Shown: piece after piece, positions 6,429 through 12,221 of the stretch | Position numbering within the stretch: position 1 is the first letter of the stretch | Layout of the letters: the number at the start of each line of letters is the position of its first letter | NCBI GenBank assembly: GCA_031415375.1 | Contig: JANORP010000381.1 | Coordinates: forward strand, 1 to 17,086 | DNA: 17,086 nt | Source of the DNA: JADKCL01 sp031415375 | Lineage (GTDB): Bacteria; Bacteroidota; Bacteroidia; J057; JADKCL01 | Direction: 5' to 3' | Notes under the pieces: model-generated | Told to the model about the DNA's origin: nothing | What the model saw: only the letters and a program-made list of their open reading frames with translations | The model's database searches: none | Made by a program: the position numbers and the translations under genes

Positions 6429-8002
6429 GCAGCGCCCGCAAATATTATCTCTTGGCTTTGCTGGAAGGCATCGGGGTGATCGCGGTGGAATTGCTGAGCG
6501 CCAAGATTTTGGCGCCGTATTTCGGAACGTCGCTGCTCATCTGGACGATGGTGATCGGCATCACCTTGGTGGCTTTGGCAGCGAGTTACTCCCTCGGTGC
6601 GCGCCTTTCGAAATCGACGCAGCGTGACCAAAGGCTCTTTCTGATGTTTGGTATCGGTGCGGTGCTGTTGGGACTCATGCCCGTGACTGGGCCGCTGTTG
6701 TTTCGGCTATTCTCGGGAATGCCCTTGCTCATTGCTGTGATGGTATGCACGTCGCTGTTGCTGGTGCCACCGATCCTGCTGCTGGGTTGCACGACGCCCC
6801 TGCTCATCCAAGGCATCATCCAAAACGTCGATCAAGCCGGTCGCGTGAGTGGCAATGTCTATGCGATCAGCACATCGGGTGGCATTGTGACGACCTTTGC
6901 CTTGGGATTTTTTGTGATTCCCGAATTGGGCATCTCCAAGCCATCCCTGTTTGTGGCCGCGCTCATCCTGCTGTTGAGCAACCTCTTGTTGCGGGAGATC
7001 AAACTTGGGCAGCGTGTGGGCATTTCAGTGGCGCTGTTATTGCCCGCCTTGCTCATCTTGTGGCCTGCTGGCAAGCATGGCGGGGCCGTGCAAGTCGTCT
7101 TTGAGCAGGAGGGCGTCCTAGGCCAAGTCAAGGTGATCGATGTGGAAGCCTCGGGCGATATTCCCAAGACCCGCAAGCTGCTCTTCAACGGCATTCCCCA
7201 GACCAATATGCTCAAGGGTGACTACAGTGCCACCTCACATTTCTCCTACGTGCACCTGTTGGCAATGCTCTCAGGCATGAAACCGCCAGGCTCCGAAGCG
7301 TTGATCTGTGGCTTGGGCGCGGGCAGTTTGGTCATGGAATATGCGCGTCTGGGCTTCAAAACCGATGTGGTGGACATCGACTGGCGCTTGCCTGGTCTTG
7401 GCGAACGCTATTTTTACCTCGATCCCCACGCCTACACGTTCTATGTCGATGATGCGCGGCACTTTATCCATGAGTCAGACAAGCAATATGACCTCATCAC
7501 GCTCGACATTGCGCTCTCTGAGGCACAGCCCTATCACCTCTACACGGTCGAGGCTTTCAAGGAATTCAAGCAAAAACTGAAACCCGACGGCCTGCTCATC
7601 ACCAATTTCCAGGGACGGTTTTTTGGGAAGGAAGGGATTGCAGAGCGCTCGATCTTCAAAACGATGCAGACAGCAGGTTTTGAAGTCCACGCATTGCCCT
7701 CGGTCGGCAAGGGCATCCAAGACATTATCTTTGTGGCCTCGCCCACGACGGTGCCGTTTGAAAACTTGAATGTGCGGCGTCTCAGTTCCTGCTGCATCAC
7801 GGTGGCACATGCCGATCAGTTTGTGCCTGCCCCCCGCAGGCATGTCGTGAGCGATCCCGACCTGCACGACGCCTTCTTGCTGGAAGACGACCGTCCCATG
7901 CTGGACCTCATTCGTCTCCCAAGCGTGATGGAGTTTAGGCGCAACAAGATCAACAATATCGCCGACAAGGAGCTGGAGAGTGAAGGTAAGTTGTTCAAAT
8001 AG
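6425..8002 (+). CDS. Membrane/spermidine-synthase-like fusion protein
   Basis: A 525-residue fusion. Residues 1-215 are hydrophobic helices of the same family as the gene at 4693. Residues about 220-505 are a cytoplasmic aminopropyltransferase/methyltransferase fold with KLLFNGIPQTNML (251-263), ICGLGAGS (294-301), VVDID (315-319), DDARHF (342-347) and LYTVEAF (372-378). The family aminopropyltransferase motifs are altered: GGGDGG reads GLGAGS, and DSTDP reads DIALS (361-365). The first Asp is kept while the second acidic position is lost. Authentic spermidine synthesis is therefore doubtful; a different transferase substrate is more likely. Translation starts at GTG 6425, inside the previous gene's stop (GTGA). 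The gene is convergent with hemW, with 30 bp between stops. No terminator is evident there. Confidence 0.88.
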   Translation: MSSARKYYLLALLEGIGVIAVELLSAKILAPYFGTSLLIWTMVIGITLVALAASYSLGARLSKSTQRDQRLFLMFGIGAVLLGLMPVTGPLLFRLFSGMPLLIAVMVCTSLLLVPPILLLGCTTPLLIQGIIQNVDQAGRVSGNVYAISTSGGIVTTFALGFFVIPELGISKPSLFVAALILLLSNLLLREIKLGQRVGISVALLLPALLILWPAGKHGGAVQVVFEQEGVLGQVKVIDVEASGDIPKTRKLLFNGIPQTNMLKGDYSATSHFSYVHLLAMLSGMKPPGSEALICGLGAGSLVMEYARLGFKTDVVDIDWRLPGLGERYFYLDPHAYTFYVDDARHFIHESDKQYDLITLDIALSEAQPYHLYTVEAFKEFKQKLKPDGLLITNFQGRFFGKEGIAERSIFKTMQTAGFEVHALPSVGKGIQDIIFVASPTTVPFENLNVRRLSSCCITVAHADQFVPAPRRHVVSDPDLHDAFLLEDDRPMLDLIRLPSVMEFRRNKINNIADKELESEGKLFK

Positions 8003-8032
8003 GCCCGCTTGGGAGGCCATCACCTGCCATCG

Positions 8033-9175
8033 TCAATCCTCGTCCACCTGAAACAAGTCTCTGATGATCGCATCTGAAACCATGAAGCCCTGCCTTGTGA
8101 GGCGCAGGTGCTGGTCTGTGTGGATCATCCAGCCTGCATTTATCCATTCCGTGATGGCTTCCTCCTCGGTGTAGAGCAGGTCGAGGCGGCAATGCGTTTT
8201 GAGGTAGGCGAGATCGAGGCCCTCGACGATGCGCAGTTGCGTCATCAAGTACTCGTTGAGGCGATCTCTTTTGCTCAGGTATTCGGTATTGTCGATGGCG
8301 AGCTTGCCTTGGCTCAGCGCATCGATGTAGTGGGCATTGTGAGCGACGTTCCAGCTGCGTGTGCCATCGTCATAGCTGTGTGCCGATGGCCCGAGTCCCA
8401 GGTAGCTGATCCCCTTCCAATACGCCGAATTGTGCCGCGAGCGGTAACCCTCTCTGGCAAAGTTGCTGAGCTCGTATTGCAAGATTCCAGCGGCACCCAG
8501 ACGGTCGATGAGGTGGAAATACTGTGCCTCATGGGTGCTGTCGGGTTCGGGCGAAACAAGGCCCTTGGCGACCTGATGGTGCAACAGGGTTTTTTCCTCG
8601 ACGGTGAGTGCATAGGCAGAGATATGGGGCACTTCCAGGGCGATGGCCTGACTCACGTTGGCGTCCCAGCCGCGCATGCCGCTGCCGGGGATGCCATAGA
8701 TGAGATCGAGGGTGATGTTTTCCAAGCCCAGGTCTTGGGCTGTCTTCACCACACGCTCGGCTTGCTGGGCATTGTGGCTGCGGTTCAGGAGCAGGAGATC
8801 GGCATCTGAAAATGATTGGATGCCCACACTCAGGCGATTGATCCCCATGGTTTTCAATTCCTTGATCTTCGCAGGGCTCAGGTCGTCGGGATTGGCCTCC
8901 AGGGTCACCTCGGCTTGGGGGCTCACATCAAATTGGACCCTGAGGGCATCCATGATCGCAGCGATCCATTTGTCGGGGAGCAGGCTGGGGGTGCCACCAC
9001 CAAAATAGATCGTATCAATGACCGATGGGCGTTCAAAAAAGCCTTTTTGGAGCACGATCTCTTTTACAAGCGCCTCGCCCATGGCTTCCATTTTGCCCAG
9101 GTTGGTGCTGAAATGGAAGTCGCAATAGCTACATGCTTGGCGACAAAAAGGGATGTGCAGGTAGATGCCCGCCAC
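8033..9175 (-). CDS. hemW: HemW-type radical SAM protein (heme chaperone)
   Basis: A 380-residue radical SAM protein. The 4Fe-4S triad is C11-x3-C15-x2-C18 (CRQACSYCDF), followed by FGGGTPS (58-64), NPDD, GIQSF, and HNSAYW plus GLGPSAHS in the second half. HNxxYW and the length separate HemW from oxygen-independent coproporphyrinogen oxidase HemN, with which it is often confused; HemW delivers heme to haemoproteins. I chose GTG at 9175 (VAGIYLHIPFC), 5 bp after the upstream aminotransferase stop. The open frame extends to 9253, but the extra residues are unlike the family. A TTG at 9184 overlapping the aminotransferase stop is the alternative. It is the second gene of that two-gene unit. Confidence 0.9.
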   Translation of the reverse strand: MAGIYLHIPFCRQACSYCDFHFSTNLGKMEAMGEALVKEIVLQKGFFERPSVIDTIYFGGGTPSLLPDKWIAAIMDALRVQFDVSPQAEVTLEANPDDLSPAKIKELKTMGINRLSVGIQSFSDADLLLLNRSHNAQQAERVVKTAQDLGLENITLDLIYGIPGSGMRGWDANVSQAIALEVPHISAYALTVEEKTLLHHQVAKGLVSPEPDSTHEAQYFHLIDRLGAAGILQYELSNFAREGYRSRHNSAYWKGISYLGLGPSAHSYDDGTRSWNVAHNAHYIDALSQGKLAIDNTEYLSKRDRLNEYLMTQLRIVEGLDLAYLKTHCRLDLLYTEEEAITEWINAGWMIHTDQHLRLTRQGFMVSDAIIRDLFQVDED

Positions 9176-9180
9176 GCCGC

Positions 9181-10407
9181 TCAAAGATTGGCTTGGGAAG
9201 CGGCGGCAGCAATTTTGCTGCCAGCGTAGGCTTTGAGTGCTTGGTGCAAACACTCACAAGCCAATACCAACTCAGGCTTTTCCAAGACGTAGGCGATACG
9301 CACTTCGTCGCGGCCAAGCCCAGGCGTGGAATAAAACCCGCTGGCAGGAGCGAGCATGACGGTCGCGCCATTGTATTGGAAGGATTCGAGAATCCATTGG
9401 CAAAATTTCTCAGTGTCATCGACGGGCAGGCGCACGACCATGTAAAATGCTCCGGAGACCTCGGGCACGAGCACGCCAGGGATCTTGCGCAGCTCACGCA
9501 CCATCGTGTCTCGCCGGCTCACGTACTCGGCATTGACATCGTCGAAATAGCTCTGCGGCAAATCGGTGAGTCCCTCGGCACCGATCTGTTCTAGGGTCGG
9601 TGGCGAGAGGCGGGCTTGGGCAAATTTCATCGCGGCAGCCATGACCTCCTTGTTGTGGGAGACGACCATGCCGATGCGGGCACCACAAGCCGCGTAGCGC
9701 TTGGAAATAGAATCGACGATGACCACGTTTTGATCGACGCCTTCGAGCTTGAGGGCAGAGTAATGGACCTGGCCATCGTACACAAACTCGCGATAGACCT
9801 CATCCACAAAGAGGAAGAGGTCATGTTTCTTGACGACGTCGCGCAACTTCTCGAGCGCAGCTTGGTCGTAGAGCTTGCCAGTAGGGTTGCTCGGGTTGCA
9901 AATGAGAATGGCCTTGGTGCGTGCAGTGATGAGTTTCTCAAACTCCTCGATCTCAGGCAGGTCGAAATTGTCCTCGATGCGGGTATTGATGGGTGTGACC
10001 TTGGTGCCCGATGCGATGGCGAAGCCGTTGTAGTTGGCATAGAAAGGCTCGGGCACGATCACCTCGTCGCCTGGGTCGAGGCAAGACATGAAGGCAAAGA
10101 GGAGGGCCTCAGAGCCACCTGTGGTGACGATGAGATTTTCCTTTTGCACAGGCAAGCCCAGCTTGCGGTAGTATTGTGCAAATTTCTCAATGAGGGTGGG
10201 AAAGCCGCCACTAGGGCTATATTCGATGGTATCGACTTGGGCATTGCGCACCGTTTCCATGAACTGGGGCGGCGTGGGCAAGTCTGGCTGACCGATGTTG
10301 AGGTGATAGACGTGTACACCACGCGCCTTGGCACCGTCTGCATAAGGCACCAACTTGCGAATCGGGCTTGGCGGCATATCGTGGCCACGCTGAGAAATTT
10401 TAGGCAT
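9181..10407 (-). CDS. PLP-dependent class I/II aminotransferase
   Basis: A 408-residue cytosolic aminotransferase of fold type I. Visible marks are NIGQPDLPTP (37-46), YSPSGGFPTL (63-72), TTGGSEAL (95-102), NPSNPTGKLY (171-180) with the pyridine-ring Asn, VDEVYREF (201-208) with the Asp that pairs with the PLP nitrogen, SISKRYAACGARIG (233-246) with the Schiff-base Lys236, and R370 (EVRIAYV), which would bind the substrate carboxylate. It resembles aspartate-type aminotransferases, but the amino donor cannot be set from sequence, so no symbol is given. The start is ATG at 10407 (MPKISQRGHDMPP). An in-frame extension to 10494 has no family likeness and would cross the likely promoter. hemW follows 5 bp after the stop. 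Confidence 0.92.
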   Translation of the reverse strand: MPKISQRGHDMPPSPIRKLVPYADGAKARGVHVYHLNIGQPDLPTPPQFMETVRNAQVDTIEYSPSGGFPTLIEKFAQYYRKLGLPVQKENLIVTTGGSEALLFAFMSCLDPGDEVIVPEPFYANYNGFAIASGTKVTPINTRIEDNFDLPEIEEFEKLITARTKAILICNPSNPTGKLYDQAALEKLRDVVKKHDLFLFVDEVYREFVYDGQVHYSALKLEGVDQNVVIVDSISKRYAACGARIGMVVSHNKEVMAAAMKFAQARLSPPTLEQIGAEGLTDLPQSYFDDVNAEYVSRRDTMVRELRKIPGVLVPEVSGAFYMVVRLPVDDTEKFCQWILESFQYNGATVMLAPASGFYSTPGLGRDEVRIAYVLEKPELVLACECLHQALKAYAGSKIAAAASQANL

Positions 10408-10428
10408 AAGTATCGAGTTACTCCGGGG

Positions 10429-10436
10429 CAAATTTA
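10429..10436 (-). promoter_or_regulatory. -7 element of the aminotransferase-hemW unit
   Basis: On the minus strand TAAATTTG matches TAnnTTTG exactly, 21 bases upstream of the ATG at 10407. At 20 bases further upstream there is only a poor -33 match (ACTG rather than TTG), so this is a partial promoter call. Confidence 0.4.
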
Positions 10437-10670
10437 GGAAAAGGAGTGGGTTTTCACAGTGTGGGATTTTTGACCTAGAAAAGATAGAAAGCAAGAGCGT
10501 AGGGGGTAAATCGTTTTTGGGTCTCCATGCAATGCACTCGAAGTTTACCCATTCTTCGCACTGCGCATTCCAAAATCACAGGCGGCGTGAAAAAAAAATG
10601 GGTTGGTGCATCAAGATCGGCAGCGCCATCGCGAATGGTTCCTTTCCACGGGTGATGTTGGTCATGCGAG

Positions 10671-10695
10671 CGGCGAGAGGTTTCCCCCCTCGCCG
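10671..10695. repeat. Hairpin CGGCGAGAGG...CCTCGCCG, copy 1
   Basis: The plus strand reads CGGCGAGAGG, then TTTCCCC, then CCTCGCCG, folding into a stem of seven exact pairs (CGGCGAG with CTCGCCG) that can extend inward by wobble and G-C pairs. A near-identical sequence occurs at 11699-11722, where it is followed by a T-run on the minus strand. Copy 1 has no T-run on either strand, so it is not a standard terminator. It sits at the 5' edge of the decayed TPR-like fragment. Confidence 0.6.
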
Positions 10696-10865
10696 ACTAT
10701 CACCTAGAATCCGCCCGCCTCTGCCTTGCCATGGGTTGCAAGCTCCCAGAAGCCCAAGACCACTACGAGCAAGCAAGAAAGCTGGTCGCAGACACAGGAT
10801 ACCACCGTAGAGATGGGGAGCTGGAGGAACTGCGGATGAAGCTAGATCAGGTTTTTGGGGAGTGA
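10692..10865 (+). pseudogene. C-terminal remnant of a TPR-like protein
   Basis: In one plus-strand frame the sequence encodes ADYHLESARLCLAMG, EAQDHYEQARKLV, DTGYHRRDGELEEL and MKLDQVFGE before the stop TGA at 10863-10865. This resembles the last TPR repeat and tail of large ATPase/TPR proteins, where a GYHRR(D) tail is common. The frame is open only back to 10656, has no plausible start before the internal ATG of CLAMG, and its first codons run into the hairpin. I infer a 5'-truncated fragment left by rearrangement. The family assignment is from memory of motifs and is not certain. Confidence 0.5.
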
Positions 10866-10968
10866 TTGCAGCATTTGGTGCAGGAATATTCGGGAGCAAA
10901 TGGCAACAGATCCCCTATGCACAACACAAAAATAAGGAAGTCTCTGATAGGCAGCTGGCTTGCTTCTG

Positions 10969-11355
10969 CTACGATTCAGCTTCGTCGTCCGCGTTTGCCT
11001 GTCGCGCATGATGCGTTTCGATCAAAGCCCTGATTTCAGACTCTGTCAATGTCTCGGTTTCCGATTTGTCATAGATGGAAAGCAATGTCACGACAGTTAG
11101 CAGTTCCAATCCCTCAACTTCTTCGGTCTCGACGATGTAAGTGATGACCCTGAAACCACCGCTCTTGCCTTTTCCCTTGCTTTTGGAACCTAAACGAATC
11201 TTATAGCTATTTTCGGTGAGTGGTTTTCCTTGCCTCGGTTGCACCAGAAGGGATTGCCCAAACTCAGCCAATTCCGATTTCAAGCCATGAAATTTCTTGA
11301 GATACTTCTTGGCCTCCCTCCGGAAATTGTGAGCGGTTACAACCTTAACATTCAT
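10969..11355 (-). CDS. RelE/ParE-family toxin
   Basis: A 128-residue basic protein. The body (FRREAKKYLKKF near the N-terminus, YKIRLGSKSKGKGKSGGFRVITY in the middle, LLSIYDKSE near the end) matches RelE/ParE-superfamily toxins of Bacteroidota, which typically cleave mRNA at the ribosome or poison gyrase; which of these applies cannot be told here. The acidic tail after residue 110 (EIRALIETHHARQANADDEAES) is longer than in minimal toxins. The start ATG at 11355 lies inside the end of the antitoxin gene (11-bp overlap), so the two are translationally coupled with the antitoxin first. Confidence 0.82.
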   Translation of the reverse strand: MNVKVVTAHNFRREAKKYLKKFHGLKSELAEFGQSLLVQPRQGKPLTENSYKIRLGSKSKGKGKSGGFRVITYIVETEEVEGLELLTVVTLLSIYDKSETETLTESEIRALIETHHARQANADDEAES

Positions 11356-11560
11356 GGAGGAAATCCGTCAACGATTGCAGATCACGTCCTTCCTTCTTTG
11401 CATCCTCCACCTCTACGAGCGCATCTTTGATCCCCTGCAAGACTTCCAATTTCCGCGTGAATTCCTGGTACTGCTTTTGGAACAGCAGCCAATCGCCCAT
11501 CGCGATTTGTACGGCAATTTGCTTGCCCGCTGCATCAGTTATATAATTCAAGTCAAGCAT
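11345..11560 (-). CDS. Antitoxin of the RelE/ParE-type pair
   Basis: A 71-residue protein beginning MLDLNYITDAAGKQIAVQI and DWLLFQKQYQEF, the N-terminal pattern of small Bacteroidota antitoxins with a short beta-strand start followed by a helix. The rest (EVLQGIKDALVEVEDAKKEG, then TDFLHEC) is a charged helical tail expected to wrap the toxin. I chose ATG at 11560. The frame continues to an ATG at 11674, but those residues lie across the promoter. It precedes and overlaps the toxin by 11 bp. Confidence 0.75.
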   Translation of the reverse strand: MLDLNYITDAAGKQIAVQIAMGDWLLFQKQYQEFTRKLEVLQGIKDALVEVEDAKKEGRDLQSLTDFLHEC

Positions 11561-11584
11561 AGCGAAATCGATTATTTTGATGAA

Positions 11585-11616
11585 CAAAGATAAACTCCAT
11601 TGACCAAAAATGCAAT
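11585..11616 (-). promoter_or_regulatory. Promoter of the toxin-antitoxin operon
   Basis: On the minus strand TATCTTTG (11592-11585) matches TAnnTTTG exactly, and ATTG (11616-11613) lies 20 bases upstream. The predicted leader to the antitoxin ATG is about 18-20 bases. Autoregulation by the antitoxin is usual in such pairs, but I do not see a clear operator dyad here. Confidence 0.6.
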
Positions 11617-11692
11617 GCCTGATGCCCAACAGGGAATGATGAGAACCACCCGAAAAGCACCAAACGGGCCACATACGGTCTAGCCCACCAAC

Positions 11693-11722
11693 AAAAAACG
11701 GCGAGAGGTCACCCCCTCGCCG
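11693..11722 (-). terminator. Intrinsic terminator after the small exported protein gene
   Basis: On the minus strand a G+C-rich hairpin (arms CGGCGAGGGG and CCTCTCGCCG, loop GTGA, with one G-T wobble) is followed directly by six T. It begins about 26 bases after the stop of the gene at 11749-12126 and should end that transcript before the toxin-antitoxin promoter. The same stem recurs at 10671-10695 without the T-run. Confidence 0.8.
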
Positions 11723-11748
11723 CCGTTATCTTAATCTGCAAGCCCCGC

Positions 11749-12126
11749 TTACCGCGTCTTGCACTTGAACGATACGTCGTGAAACTTACCGTCGTTGGAG
11801 TAATAGGAGACGAAACAATGCACAGTGAGGCGCTCCTCGGGAATGTGCATCACGCCCTTGACCTCGCCAGTCTTATCGACATCGTAGTCGTCTTGCATCC
11901 AGGCGATGCCGAGCTTCTTGACTTTCATGTGGATTTTGGAATTGGGCTTGATGCCTGTGGCTTCCAGCCATACGGTATCGTCGCGTGCAAAGGTCACCTC
12001 TGAGTCAGGGACGATCTGCTTGCCGTCGATTTTCACAATGGCCTCCTCGTCGGGCATGGCCGCAAAACCACTGGCAAGGAAATAGACCATCAACAATGGC
12101 AGCACTTTGTAAAACAGCTTTTTCAT
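11749..12126 (-). CDS. Small exported protein of unknown function
   Basis: A 125-residue protein I do not recognise. Residues 1-22 are a signal peptide (MKKLFYKVLPLLMVYFLASG, cleavage probably near AFAAM). The mature part is short, alternates hydrophobic and charged residues as in a beta-sandwich (VKIDGKQIVP, VWLEATGIKP, KIHMKVKKLGI), and has just two Cys, C104 and C122, which could form a disulfide. A G-rich stretch (AAGGGGA-like, AAAGGGG) about 10 bases before the ATG may serve as a ribosome-binding site. It lies 95 bp downstream of purF on the same strand and has its own terminator. Periplasmic or outer-membrane location is inferred. Confidence 0.75.
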   Translation of the reverse strand: MKKLFYKVLPLLMVYFLASGFAAMPDEEAIVKIDGKQIVPDSEVTFARDDTVWLEATGIKPNSKIHMKVKKLGIAWMQDDYDVDKTGEVKGVMHIPEERLTVHCFVSYYSNDGKFHDVSFKCKTR

Positions 12127-12221
12127 GACAAGATCCCCTTTCTTTAATGTATTGAGCTATACGATAAAGTTCAGCAAACATCCTGCCAATTGAAAATCTA
12201 ATGTGCGCCCGATCTTACGCC

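Larger units (their letters stand above)
10437..10968. other. Gene-poor stretch between aminotransferase and toxin genes
   Basis: About 530 bp without a convincing intact gene. It holds a run of nine A (10591-10599), a hairpin at 10671-10695 and a decayed coding fragment at 10692-10865, each listed separately. 10866-10968, just downstream of the toxin stop, shows no clear terminator. Open frames on both strands here (for example 10517-10810 plus) have no recognisable protein features. Confidence 0.5.

Noticed and set aside
8003..8032. Bidirectional terminator between the convergent genes
   Set aside because: Only a 4-bp GGCC pairing is visible and no T-run on either strand.
9616..10437. 273-residue open frame on the plus strand
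   Set aside because: It is antisense to the aminotransferase; no recognisable motifs.
10517..10810. 97-residue plus-strand frame
   Set aside because: Low-complexity basic translation, no start context, and it overlaps the better-supported TPR-like remnant in another frame.
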